From an uncultured Dorea sp. (GTDB lineage Bacteria > Bacillota > Clostridia > Lachnospirales > Lachnospiraceae): a DNA stretch of 18,637 bases. The DNA lies in contig CAKRCL010000032.1 in the NCBI GenBank assembly GCA_934307335.1, forward strand, positions 1-18,637. The letters are read 5' to 3'. The notes beneath the pieces are model-generated. The model made no database searches. It was not told where the DNA came from and saw nothing but the letters and a program-made list of their open reading frames with translations. How positions within the stretch are numbered: position 1 is the first letter of the stretch; the number at the start of each line of letters is the position of its first letter. The position numbers and the translations under genes are program-made. This document shows, piece by piece, positions 6,505 through 14,230 of this stretch.

Positions 6505-7110
6505 ATGGATAGATATGAGAAGATGACGGATGAACAGCTGATTCAAGAGCTGCGTGGCGGAGATAATAAAATTGTAGATTATATTATGGAAAAATATAAG
6601 AATCTTGTGCGAAAAGAAGCAAATGCGATGTATCTTCTCGGTGGGGAAAATGATGATCTGATCCAGGAAGGCATGATCGGACTTTTTAAAGCGGTACAGA
6701 ATTATGAGCCAGATCAGAATAGTTCATTTTTTAGCTTTGCAAAATTGTGCATTTCCAGACAGCTTTACTCTGCAATTGAGGCTTCCAGAAGAAAAAAACA
6801 TAGTCCTTTGAATACGTATATTTCTTTGTATGATATGACGGAGGAGACAGAACCTTTGATCAATACGATGAAAAGTCATCGAAATACAAATCCTGAAGAG
6901 TTATTTGTCAGTCAGGAATATGCAGCACTTTTGGAGAGTAAGCTGGAAGAAAGTTTGAGCGATTTAGAGAATCGAGTTCTTTATCTGCACCTTATGGGTA
7001 CGGACTATCGGACCATTGCAAGGCTCCTGGATAAAAGCCCTAAAACAATTGACAATGCCTTGCAGAGAATAAAGGCAAAGACAGAAAAAATCTTGGAAAA
7101 AGAGAAGTAG
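6505..7110 (+). CDS. sigH: RNA polymerase sigma factor, SigH (Spo0H) type
   Basis: This sigma-70 family protein resembles Bacillus SigH, the transition-state and early-sporulation sigma. Region 2 contains DLIQEGMIGLFKAV and FFSFAKLCISRQLYSAI. The recognisable SigH block RKKHSPLNTYISL follows, then NPEELFVSQE. Region 4 has the helix-turn-helix with SDLENRVLYLHLMG, YRTIARLLDKSPKTIDNALQR and a basic tail. I start at the ATG at 6505 (201 residues): GAGG at 6491-6494 is 10 nt upstream, whereas the in-frame TTG at 6496 would leave almost no spacing. The ATG is one base after the rlmB stop, so it is coupled to the cysE operon; yacP, usually between them, is absent. Nothing sporulation-specific lies next to it, so its regulon here is inference. 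Confidence 0.9.
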   Translation: MDRYEKMTDEQLIQELRGGDNKIVDYIMEKYKNLVRKEANAMYLLGGENDDLIQEGMIGLFKAVQNYEPDQNSSFFSFAKLCISRQLYSAIEASRRKKHSPLNTYISLYDMTEETEPLINTMKSHRNTNPEELFVSQEYAALLESKLEESLSDLENRVLYLHLMGTDYRTIARLLDKSPKTIDNALQRIKAKTEKILEKEK

Positions 7111-7137
7111 CGAAAAGTAGAAAAACTCGATTAGGCA

Positions 7138-7166
7138 TTGACAACAAGTGCCGGATATTGTATATT
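7138..7166 (+). promoter_or_regulatory. Promoter of tRNA-Thr
   Basis: A perfect TTGACA (7138-7143), 17-bp spacer and TATATT (7161-7166) place the start near 7173, about 20 nt before the mature tRNA. No terminator separates it from sigH, so operon read-through also reaches the tRNA. Confidence 0.88.
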
Positions 7167-7192
7167 AATAACGTTGCATAGAACATATGCGC

Positions 7193-7265
7193 GCTGCCTT
7201 GGCTCAGTCGGTAGAGCGTCGCCTTGGTAAGGCGGAGGTCGGCGGTTCGATTCCGCTAGGCAGCT
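7193..7265 (+). tRNA. tRNA-Thr (GGT anticodon)
   Basis: The acceptor 7193-7199 pairs fully with 7258-7264. The D arm is GCTC...GAGC. The anticodon loop TTGGTAA has GGT at 7226-7228, reading ACC and ACT. The T arm GGCGG/CCGCT has loop TTCGATT, and the discriminator is T7265. CCA is not encoded. The U73 discriminator would fit a UGGA T-box bulge. Confidence 0.96.
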
Positions 7266-7286
7266 TGTCAGATAACATCAAAGAAT

Positions 7287-7318
7287 CCCCTAAAACATTA
7301 TGTTTTAGGGGTTTTTTT
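7287..7318 (+). terminator. Intrinsic terminator after tRNA-Thr
   Basis: An 11-bp perfect stem CCCCTAAAACA with its complement (7287-7297, 7301-7311), a 3-nt loop and seven T (7312-7318). It closes both the tRNA unit and any read-through from the cysE-sigH operon. Confidence 0.96.
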
Positions 7319-7378
7319 GGAAAAAATTTGTACTGAAAAATAGTCTGGGGTATTAGAAGAGAGGTATAGATAGAATAT

Positions 7379-8746
7379 ATGCGTAAGAAAAGTACAGTGA
7401 TGACAGAGGGGACGATCTGGAAGGAAATTTTATTCTTTTCGATTCCTCTGATCTTGGGAAATTTATTTCAACAATTATATAATACAGTAGATTCTATTAT
7501 TGTAGGAAACTGGATCGGGAGTGAGGCACTGGCAGCAGTCGGTTCCAGTGGTGCGATTATCAATCTTCTGGTCGGATTCTGCATCGGTGCCTCCGCAGGT
7601 GCGGGAGTGGTTGTTTCCCAGTTTTTTGGGGCCCGGGATCGTGAAGGAGTAAGAAAGGCTGTACATACAACACTTGCGATTGCCATAGTGGCAGGTGCGA
7701 TATTGACATTGGTAGGAGTAGTGACGACACCGATGATTTTGCGGGCGATGGCTACGCCACAGGAAGTATTTGAACAATCATCACAGTATCTTCAGGTGTA
7801 TTTTGGAGGAATCTTTTTTTCGGTTATTTATAATATGTCGGCGGGAATTTTGAATGCAGTGGGAAATTCCAGACGATCATTAATCTACTTGATTATTGCA
7901 GCGGTTTCCAACATATTTTTAGATATATTCTTTGTTGTAATTTTGAAAATGGGAATTATCGGAGCAGCTCTTGCAACCGATATCAGCCAGCTTTTATCTT
8001 GCATTTTTATTCTTGGATTTTTAATGAGAAGCCAGGAAAGTTATCATGTAAGACTGCGTGATATTCGGTTTTATGATAATCTGCTTGGAAAAATTTTGAA
8101 AATTGGTCTGCCGACAGGATTTCAGAATATTGTTATTTCTATTTCAAATGTGATCGTACAGTCCAGTGTCAATAGTTTTGGCGCAGTTGTGATGGCAGGC
8201 TATGCGGCTTATGTAAAAGTAGATGGATTCAATATTCTTCCGGTATTGAGTTTTAGTATGGCGGCCAGCACATTTGCAGGTCAAAATGTAGGCGCAGGAA
8301 AATATGACCGCGTGAAGAAAGGAATGTGGGTATCAACAGGTATGGGGGTTGGGTATACCATTATTTCCGGTATATTATTGTTAATCTTTGCACCGCAAGT
8401 CATCGGAGTATTCTCCAGTAAACCGGACGTAGTTCAGTATGGAATTTATGTAATGAAGTTTTTCTGTCCGTTCTACTGGCTGCTCGGTTTCTTACATGTT
8501 ATGGCAGGAACGGTCCGTGGAACAGGAAAAACATTTCAGACAATGGTCGTATTCCTTGTATCATTATGTGTATGCAGAGTTATTTGGATTTGGACGGTAC
8601 TTCGAATCGAACATAAACTATCTTATGTTATGACAGCATATCCGGTAACATGGCTGATCGGGGCAGTATTGATTGCCCTCTATGTGTGGAAGGGAAAATG
8701 GATGCCTGAAGCTTATTACCGGATGAAGAAAGAAGAATATCATTAG
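7379..8746 (+). CDS. MATE family multidrug/cation efflux transporter
   Basis: This 455-residue integral membrane protein has about 12 hydrophobic segments arranged as two similar halves. Near the N-terminus it carries the MATE signature region FSIPLILGNLFQQLYNTVDS followed by the IVGNWIGSEALAAVGSSG block, and in the second half GLPTGFQNIVISISNVIVQS and ASTFAGQNVGAGKYDR. MATE proteins export cationic drugs or metabolites in exchange for Na+ or H+; the substrate cannot be inferred. The ribosome site is poor: AGAGAGG (about 7358-7364) is some 14 nt before the ATG, so the start could also be the in-frame ATG at 7400. It stands alone after the tRNA-Thr terminator, with no adjacent MarR- or TetR-type regulator. 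Confidence 0.93.
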   Translation: MRKKSTVMTEGTIWKEILFFSIPLILGNLFQQLYNTVDSIIVGNWIGSEALAAVGSSGAIINLLVGFCIGASAGAGVVVSQFFGARDREGVRKAVHTTLAIAIVAGAILTLVGVVTTPMILRAMATPQEVFEQSSQYLQVYFGGIFFSVIYNMSAGILNAVGNSRRSLIYLIIAAVSNIFLDIFFVVILKMGIIGAALATDISQLLSCIFILGFLMRSQESYHVRLRDIRFYDNLLGKILKIGLPTGFQNIVISISNVIVQSSVNSFGAVVMAGYAAYVKVDGFNILPVLSFSMAASTFAGQNVGAGKYDRVKKGMWVSTGMGVGYTIISGILLLIFAPQVIGVFSSKPDVVQYGIYVMKFFCPFYWLLGFLHVMAGTVRGTGKTFQTMVVFLVSLCVCRVIWIWTVLRIEHKLSYVMTAYPVTWLIGAVLIALYVWKGKWMPEAYYRMKKEEYH

Positions 8747-8846
8747 ATTAAAAATTGAAATTAAAGAATAAGTCTGCTATTATTTTTTATGTTAAGTTCT
8801 TGCAAGATGGCAGATTGAAACAAGTATAGAAAGTGAGTGGAGTGAT

Positions 8847-9521
8847 ATGCCGGCATTTTTAGATGATCTTACAAAATTTTATGGAACTGGTGAAGAAAAT
8901 GAGGCTGGTCAGAATCTGGAAGAATTTCTGGAATTGTATGATCCGAGAAAATATGAAACACCAAGTAATACGACGGATGCAGTTATATTTGCATATGAAG
9001 GAGAGAAATGTGATTCTATAGACGGATTGAAGGTTCTCCTTGTAAAAAGAAGTAATCACCCAAGTATTGGATATTGGGCACTGCCGGGTGGTTTTACAAA
9101 CATGCGGGAGAATTTAGATGAGACTGCAAGGCGTGAACTGGAAGAAGAAACCGGTGTAGAGGGACTTGTTATGGAACAGCTTGCAACTTATGGTGATTAT
9201 GACAGAGATCCGCGAACCCGTGTGATCACGACTGCGTACATGGCGGTTGTGCCGGAAAATGCTGTGAAAGTACAGGCGGGTGATGATGCCGCAGATGCTG
9301 CGTGGTGTGAGGTGAGGATTAAAGAAATGCAGTCACATCGATATAAGCTTCACGTAAAAAATGTGAGCAAAGGCTTGGATACAGAGGCAGAAGTTGTACA
9401 TACAATCCGTGGTGATCTGGTGCGCGAGGAACATTTTCAAGTAGAAAAATCAGGGGAAATTGCAGTAGATCACAGTGCAATTATTGTACAGGCTCTTTTA
9501 AAGCTCAAAAAACGTTTGTAA
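8847..9521 (+). CDS. NUDIX hydrolase (ADP-ribose pyrophosphatase-like)
   Basis: A complete Nudix box (G-x5-E-x7-REUxEExGU) is seen at residues 82-104: G82, E88, R96-E97-L98, E100-E101 and G103, preceded by GYWALPGG. The fold probably spans about 42-195. A short N-terminal extension ([18 protein letters not shown] at 31-48) and [16 protein letters not shown] fit the COG1051/ADP-ribose pyrophosphatase group. Such enzymes hydrolyse nucleoside diphosphates linked to another moiety; ADP-ribose is a guess. The C-terminus (about 195-224) is helical and Lys-rich. The RBS is modest (GTGGAG, 8837-8842). The gene lies 100 bp after the MATE gene, and its stop codon falls in the -35 region of the glnS promoter. 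Confidence 0.9.
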   Translation: MPAFLDDLTKFYGTGEENEAGQNLEEFLELYDPRKYETPSNTTDAVIFAYEGEKCDSIDGLKVLLVKRSNHPSIGYWALPGGFTNMRENLDETARRELEEETGVEGLVMEQLATYGDYDRDPRTRVITTAYMAVVPENAVKVQAGDDAADAAWCEVRIKEMQSHRYKLHVKNVSKGLDTEAEVVHTIRGDLVREEHFQVEKSGEIAVDHSAIIVQALLKLKKRL

Positions 9522-9544
9522 TCTTGTCATCATTTGACTATAAT
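9516..9544 (+). promoter_or_regulatory. Promoter of glnS
   Basis: TATAAT at 9539-9544 with TTGTAA at 9516-9521, 17 bp apart. The -35 box overlaps the NUDIX stop codon. The expected start near 9551 is 27 nt before the glnS ATG, so the longer reading from the TTG at 9524 would not be transcribed from it. Confidence 0.7.
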
Positions 9545-9577
9545 AAGATAAGAATTTATATAATCAGGAGGAGAGAA

Positions 9578-11248
9578 ATGGCTGAAGAGACAGTTTCCAA
9601 GAATTTTATAGAGCAGGAAATCGATAAAGATCTGGCAGAAGGAGTATATACAGAAGTATGTACAAGATTCCCGCCGGAGCCGAATGGGTATCTTCATATT
9701 GGACATGCAAAGTCCATCCTTTTAAACTCGGGACTTGCAAAGGAATATGGTGGAACTTTCCATTTAAGATTTGATGATACAAATCCAATGAAAGAAGATA
9801 TGGAGTTTGTAGAATCTATTAAAGAAGATGTAAAATGGTTAGGGGCTGACTATAAAGATCACCTTTATTTTGCTTCTAATTATTTTGATACTATGTATGA
9901 GTGTGCGGTAAAACTGATAAAAAAAGGAAAAGCTTATGTCTGTGATTTAAGTGCTGATGAGATTCGCGAGTACAGAGGAACATTGACAGAGCCAGGTAAG
10001 AACAGTCCGTATCGTGACAGAAGTGTAGAAGAGAATCTGGATCTTTTTGAGCGTATGAAGAATGGTGAGTTTGAAGATGGAACAAAAGTACTTCGTGCGA
10101 AAATCGATATGGCATCTCCGAACATTAATATGCGTGATCCGGTCATTTATCGTGTTGCACATATGACACACCATAATACAGGGGACAAGTGGTGTATTTA
10201 TCCAATGTACGATTTTGCACACCCGATTGAGGATGCAGTGGAACATATTACACATTCTATATGTACACTTGAATTCGAGGATCATAGACCTCTTTACGAC
10301 TGGGTTGTAAAAGAATGTGAATTTGATCCGGCACCGCGTCAGATTGAATTCGCAAAATTATATCTGACAAATGTTGTGACAGGTAAGAGATATATTAAAA
10401 AATTGGTTCAGGACGGTATTGTAGATGGCTGGGACGATCCAAGACTTGTCTCTATCGCAGCTCTTCGCAGAAGAGGATTTACACCGGAATCTCTGAAAAT
10501 GTTTATCGAACTTTGTGGTGTGTCTAAGAGTCAGAGCTCTGTAGATTATGCGATGCTTGAGTACTGTATCAGGGAGGATTTAAAATTAAAACGTTCTCGT
10601 ATGATGGCTGTTCTTGATCCAATCAAGCTTGTGATCGACAATTATCCGGAAGGAGAGGTTGAGTATCTGGATGCGGATAATAACCTGGAAAATCCAGAGC
10701 TTGGCAAGAGAAAAATTCCATTCTGTAAAGAGCTTTACATCGAGCGTGACGATTTCATGATTGAGCCGCCGAAGAAGTATTTCCGCCTCTTCCCAGGGAA
10801 TGAGGTGCGCCTTATGAATGCATATTTTGTCACATGCGTTGATTATGAGACAGATGAAGATGGTAATGTTACGGTTGTGCATGCTACTTATGATCCGGAG
10901 ACAAAATGCGGAACAGGCTTTACTGGACGTAAAGTAAAAGGAACGATTCACTGGGTAGCAGCACCTTATGCAAAACAGGCTGAAATGCGTCTTTATGAGA
11001 ATTTGGTTGATGAAGAAAAAGGGGTATACAATAAGGAAGATGGCTCTTTGAATCTGAATCCACATTCTCTTGAGATTCGCAAGAACTGCTATGTAGAAGA
11101 CAGTTTTGCAGAGGCAAAGGGATGTGACAGCTTCCAGTTTGTGAGAAATGGATACTTCTGTATTGACAGTAAAGATTCTACACCGGAGAATCTGGTGTTC
11201 AACAGAATCGTGTCACTGAAGAGTTCTTTTAAACTGCCTAAGAAATAA
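9578..11248 (+). CDS. glnS: Glutaminyl-tRNA synthetase
   Basis: GlnRS charges tRNA-Gln directly. It is a class I synthetase of 556 residues, close to E. coli GlnRS (about 554), with no C-terminal YqeY fusion. The catalytic start is [17 protein letters not shown] with HIGH at 40-43. [42 protein letters not shown] and [22 protein letters not shown] are GlnRS rather than GluRS blocks. The position of the second signature, normally MSKRK, reads VTGKRY (TGKR at 268-271). I use the ATG at 9578 because AGGAGG (9566-9571) lies 6 nt upstream. Many Firmicutes lack glnS and use GatCAB transamidation, so its presence points to a lineage that acquired it. The MocR gene starts 8 nt after the stop. Confidence 0.96.
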   Translation: MAEETVSKNFIEQEIDKDLAEGVYTEVCTRFPPEPNGYLHIGHAKSILLNSGLAKEYGGTFHLRFDDTNPMKEDMEFVESIKEDVKWLGADYKDHLYFASNYFDTMYECAVKLIKKGKAYVCDLSADEIREYRGTLTEPGKNSPYRDRSVEENLDLFERMKNGEFEDGTKVLRAKIDMASPNINMRDPVIYRVAHMTHHNTGDKWCIYPMYDFAHPIEDAVEHITHSICTLEFEDHRPLYDWVVKECEFDPAPRQIEFAKLYLTNVVTGKRYIKKLVQDGIVDGWDDPRLVSIAALRRRGFTPESLKMFIELCGVSKSQSSVDYAMLEYCIREDLKLKRSRMMAVLDPIKLVIDNYPEGEVEYLDADNNLENPELGKRKIPFCKELYIERDDFMIEPPKKYFRLFPGNEVRLMNAYFVTCVDYETDEDGNVTVVHATYDPETKCGTGFTGRKVKGTIHWVAAPYAKQAEMRLYENLVDEEKGVYNKEDGSLNLNPHSLEIRKNCYVEDSFAEAKGCDSFQFVRNGYFCIDSKDSTPENLVFNRIVSLKSSFKLPKK

Positions 11249-11256
11249 GGAGAGAT

Positions 11257-12651
11257 ATGAACGAACTGACAATGAATCTTAAGACAGATTCAAAGGTTCC
11301 TCTCTATGAACAGATTTATAATTATATAAAAAATGATATTCAGGCTGGCAGGCTTTCTTATGGAGAAAAACTTCCTTCTACGAGAGCACTTGCCAGACAT
11401 CTGGAAATCAGCCGAAGTACAGCAGAACTTGCCTATGAGCAGCTTCTGTCAGAAGGCTATATAGAATCGGAACCTTGCAGAGGATATTTTGTAGCAAAAA
11501 TTGATGAACTTTATCAGATACGTCCTGCAAAAGTTCCTGCAGAAGAAAAAAAAGAAAAAAAGCCACAGTACCGTTATGACTTTACGCCGAATGGAGTGGA
11601 TTTAAAAAGCTTTCCCTACAATGCGTGGAGAAAGCTTTCTAAAGATATACTGGTAGATGATAAGACGGAGTTATTTCGTTCCGGAGATTCGAAAGGAGAG
11701 CTGGGATTCAGACAGGCGATTTGCAATTATCTGCATCAGGCCAGAGGTGTGAACTGTACACCGGGGCAGATAATCGTAGGTGCCGGAAGTGATTACATTT
11801 TAATGCTTCTTGGTATGATACTTGGAAGAGAACATGTTGTTGCATTTGAGAATCCAACTTACAAACAGGCATATCGACTTTTCCGGGGACTTGCATATGA
11901 GACAGTTCCGGTCAGTATGGATAAGAATGGAATGAAAGTGACAGAATTGTCTGAGAGTGGAGCGGATATTGCATATGTGACTCCATCCCACCAGTATCCG
12001 ACAGGGATCATTATGCCGATTGGGCGGAGACTGGAACTTTTGAAATGGGCAAAAGAGGCACCACAACGTTATGTGATCGAGGATGATTACGACAGTGAGT
12101 TCCGTTATAAAGGCAAACCGATTCCGGCGCTTCAAGGATATGACCGAGATGGAAAAGTTATTTATCTTGGAACTTTTTCAAAATCAATTGCACCGGCAAT
12201 TCGTATGAGTTATATGGTGCTCCCGGAACGCCTGCAGGAGCGTTATGAGAAGGAGTATCGATTTGTAAATTCAACTGTTTCAAAAGTGGATCAGATGATT
12301 GTACAGCGCTTTATTGAAGATGGATATTATGAACGACATTTGAATAAAACGAGGGCTATGTACAAAGGACGTCATGATGCATTGATTGAGGAATTAAAGC
12401 CTCTTCTTGGAAAATGTGAGATTTCAGGAGAGCACGCAGGAGTACATTTGCTTTTGACATTTCAAGACGGACGTTCAGAACAGGAATTCATTACACTGGC
12501 TATGAGAGAAAAAATTCGCGTCTATGGGCTGTCGGATTATCAGGTCGGAGATGAACCTGGAAAAAAAGCAACCATTCTTTTAGGATATGCGAATTTAAGT
12601 GAAGAACAGATTCGAGAGGCTGCAAGAAAGCTGTGCGAATGCTGGAAATAG
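11257..12651 (+). CDS. MocR/PdxR-type transcriptional regulator (GntR HTH plus aminotransferase I domain)
   Basis: The fusion is clear. Residues about 8-78 form a GntR winged helix (VPLYEQIYNYIKNDIQAG, LPSTRALARHLEISRSTAEL), followed by a charged linker (about 85-105) and a fold-type I aminotransferase domain to residue 464. PLP-site features are the acidic block IEDDYDSEFRY (E275 to D279 region), the TPSHQYPTG block, and the Schiff-base lysine K309 in GTFSKSIAP. MocR proteins use PLP or an amino acid-PLP adduct as a signal; known members control pyridoxal synthesis (PdxR) or GABA use (GabR). No pdx or gab genes are in the window, so the target is unknown. AAGGAGA overlaps the glnS stop, giving a tight two-gene unit. 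Confidence 0.93.
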   Translation: MNELTMNLKTDSKVPLYEQIYNYIKNDIQAGRLSYGEKLPSTRALARHLEISRSTAELAYEQLLSEGYIESEPCRGYFVAKIDELYQIRPAKVPAEEKKEKKPQYRYDFTPNGVDLKSFPYNAWRKLSKDILVDDKTELFRSGDSKGELGFRQAICNYLHQARGVNCTPGQIIVGAGSDYILMLLGMILGREHVVAFENPTYKQAYRLFRGLAYETVPVSMDKNGMKVTELSESGADIAYVTPSHQYPTGIIMPIGRRLELLKWAKEAPQRYVIEDDYDSEFRYKGKPIPALQGYDRDGKVIYLGTFSKSIAPAIRMSYMVLPERLQERYEKEYRFVNSTVSKVDQMIVQRFIEDGYYERHLNKTRAMYKGRHDALIEELKPLLGKCEISGEHAGVHLLLTFQDGRSEQEFITLAMREKIRVYGLSDYQVGDEPGKKATILLGYANLSEEQIREAARKLCECWK

Positions 12652-12663
12652 AGTGAAAATGGG

Positions 12664-12693
12664 AAATGAGCTGTCAACGGGCAGCTCATTTTT
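12664..12693 (+). terminator. Intrinsic terminator after the MocR gene
   Basis: A 10-bp stem AAATGAGCTG with its complement (12664-12673, 12682-12691) and an 8-nt loop end in TTT(TT)G. It lies between convergent genes, and the reverse strand also reads AAAAATGAGCTG before the stem, so it may serve both, though the T run on the minus side is broken. Confidence 0.82.
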
Positions 12694-12727
12694 GTGATAA
12701 GAGTATTATACTGTTAAAATTAATGCA

Positions 12728-13069
12728 TTAAACTTCTTCAGATGTAGTATCCTCGGATGTTTCGTTATCGTCACTGTCAGAAACAGCTTCTGCATCGTGG
12801 TCGGCTTCTTCGAAAATCGGAGTGTCAGAATTAGCTTCAGATTCGGCATCGGAAGACTCTTCCTCAGATTCTTTCTTAGGTGTGAGAGGAACATAGCCGC
12901 GTTCGCCAACCGGTTTTAAATCGTTATCTAAATCAAAATCATCGTCATCCAGTTCATCTTCAAAATCATCAAAATCAATGTCTTCTTTGCTCTTCAGATA
13001 GTAAACTAACCCGGCAACAGCACCTCCGATTGCAGCAAGACCTAATAATTTTTTCCCTAATTTAGCCAT
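12728..13069 (-). CDS. Small membrane-anchored acidic protein, unknown function
   Basis: This 113-residue protein, read leftwards, has a short basic N-terminus (MAKLGKK), one Gly/Ala-rich hydrophobic segment (about residues 8-25, LLGLAAIGGAVAGLVYYL) and a very acidic, Asp/Glu/Ser-rich tail (28-113) that is probably disordered. The N-terminal GxxxG-like helix resembles YtxH-type small membrane proteins, but the tail does not allow a firm assignment. AAGGAG on the minus strand (13081-13086) lies about 11 nt before the ATG. The region is divergent from the guanylate-kinase-like gene. A clear minus-strand promoter could not be picked out of the AT-rich gap. Codon bias towards Glu/Asp/Ser and the RBS support a real gene. 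Confidence 0.72.
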   Translation of the reverse strand: MAKLGKKLLGLAAIGGAVAGLVYYLKSKEDIDFDDFEDELDDDDFDLDNDLKPVGERGYVPLTPKKESEEESSDAESEANSDTPIFEEADHDAEAVSDSDDNETSEDTTSEEV

Positions 13070-13086
13070 AATAATAAAATCTCCTT

Positions 13087-13257
13087 TCGTACGATGAAAA
13101 ATTCTAATAATAACAATATTGTAATACTTTTTAAGAAAAAATGAAAGGGAGAGCTTATAAAAAATATATTAAAATGATTAAAAGATTAAAAAATAACTGA
13201 ACAATTTTACAAACAGAAAAAATAAAGAAAATTTTATCGTTAAAAAAATACTTATCA
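13087..13257. other. AT-rich divergent intergenic stretch
   Basis: About 170 bp with long A and T runs separate the divergent starts at 13069 (minus) and 13341 (plus). The plus promoter lies just beyond its right edge. No ORF, tRNA or stable hairpin is seen. A minus-strand -10 such as TACAAT within 13110-13135 is possible, but no good -35 accompanies it. Confidence 0.5.
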
Positions 13258-13287
13258 TTGACTTTATGTATTGTCTGACATTACAAT
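13258..13287 (+). promoter_or_regulatory. Promoter of the guanylate-kinase-like gene
   Basis: TTGACT (13258-13263), 18-bp spacer and TACAAT (13282-13287). The predicted start near 13294 gives a leader of about 47 nt before the ATG. Confidence 0.75.
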
Positions 13288-13340
13288 CAATGTAGTGTGA
13301 TTAGTCCGAAAAAATAAAATTTAAAAAGGAGAAAAAGACG

Positions 13341-14015
13341 ATGAAAAAAGAGTATTTAGACCGAATAGCAGAGTATGGTCAGTTAATTGTTGTTTCGGGT
13401 CCGTCGGGAGTAGGAAAAAAGACGGTTCTGAAGGAATACTTGAAAGATCATGAGAGAGCTTGTGTCAGTGTATCTGTGACAACAAGAGAACAGAGAAAAG
13501 ATGAAGTTGACGGAAAAGATTACTGGTTTGTATCTGTGGCAGAATTTGAACGTATGGTTCGTACTGGGGAGATGTTGGAATATACATATGTGAATCATAA
13601 TGCGTACGGAACAACGAAAAAGAGCGTAGAGGAAGCACGTTCAAAAGGGAAGAATGTAATTTTGGATGTGGATGCTATTGGTGCAATGCGAATTCGAGCA
13701 CTTTATCCGGATGCAACATTAATCTATATTTTGCCACCGTCCTGGGATGAGTTGCAATTGCGTTTGTCCAGCACAGGAATTTATGATGAAAAAGCAATAG
13801 AACGTCAGATGGAAGCAGCAGAGGAGGAGATTTCCTGTGCGGGCAGTTATGATTATGTTTTGATTAATGATACTGTTCAAGCTTCCGTGAACCGTCTGGC
13901 ACAAATTATTCATGGTAATCGATATAGTCGTGCCTGTATGAAAGGCTTCCTTGAACATTATATTGACGGAGAAGTAAAACCACATATTCGTCAATATCAG
14001 GAAGCAGTAAGTTAG
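13341..14015 (+). CDS. Guanylate kinase family protein with degenerate lid
   Basis: This 224-residue protein has a P-loop GPSGVGKKT (20-28). The GMP-binding region is recognisable: SVTTRE with R49, R52, DGKDYWF with Y61, GEMLEYTYVNHNAYGT with E80 and Y89, and ILDVDAIGA. In ordinary Gmk the lid reads like LRGRGxD...KRM and supplies arginines to the ATP phosphates. Here that stretch is RLSSTGIYDEKAIERQM (141-157), lacking the RG-R-G arginines. About 25 extra residues follow the usual C-terminus. AAGGAG (13326-13331) precedes the ATG by 9 nt. The gene is monocistronic, not in the remA-gmk-rpoZ context where Firmicutes keep the essential gmk, so I read it as a paralog; nucleotide kinase activity is uncertain. 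No symbol is given. Confidence 0.8.
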   Translation: MKKEYLDRIAEYGQLIVVSGPSGVGKKTVLKEYLKDHERACVSVSVTTREQRKDEVDGKDYWFVSVAEFERMVRTGEMLEYTYVNHNAYGTTKKSVEEARSKGKNVILDVDAIGAMRIRALYPDATLIYILPPSWDELQLRLSSTGIYDEKAIERQMEAAEEEISCAGSYDYVLINDTVQASVNRLAQIIHGNRYSRACMKGFLEHYIDGEVKPHIRQYQEAVS

Positions 14016-14057
14016 ATGGCTATTTTAATTTAAATGGATACAAATTAAAAAACTAAG

Positions 14058-14112
14058 AAAAGGAAACTGAATGTTGAGTGGTCATCTCCTGGCATTTTGG
14101 TTTCCTTTTTTG
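14058..14112 (+). terminator. Long-stem intrinsic terminator
   Basis: AAAAGGAAAC (14058-14067) pairs with GTTTCCTTTT (14100-14109). An inner helix, 14069-14073 with 14093-14097, extends the stem, and a T-rich tract runs to about 14111. It ends the guanylate-kinase-like transcript 30 bp before the next promoter. Confidence 0.8.
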
Positions 14113-14141
14113 TAGATATCCTTTTTCTAATGTTTGTTGAG

Positions 14142-14170
14142 TTGACTGGGAAAATGTGCTAAAATATAAG
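14142..14170 (+). promoter_or_regulatory. Promoter of the cardiolipin synthase gene
   Basis: TTGACT (14142-14147) and TATAAG (14165-14170) with a 17-bp spacer. The start near 14177 leaves a leader of about 54 nt. Confidence 0.78.
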
Positions 14171-14230
14171 AAAGTAATTTGTAAAAAATGACGAAGTAAA
14201 AGTTGGAAATATGTGAAGAGGAAGAAACAC

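Noticed and set aside
8773..8814. Hairpin TCTGCT/GGCAGA after the MATE gene as a terminator
   Set aside because: Only 6 bp with a loop of about 30 nt and no T run after it.
9524..9577. N-terminal extension of GlnRS from a TTG
   Set aside because: It has no ribosome site and lies largely upstream of the predicted transcription start; AGGAGG precedes the ATG at 9578 and gives the normal family length.
10586..11065. 159-codon minus-strand ORF inside glnS
   Set aside because: It has no ribosome site, a Cys/His/Ile-rich translation without a fold, and complete overlap with a strongly conserved gene; it is a shadow of AT-rich codon bias.
14213..14230. GTG start for cardiolipin synthase
   Set aside because: No Shine-Dalgarno precedes it; it would place the AAGAGGAAG ribosome site inside the coding sequence.
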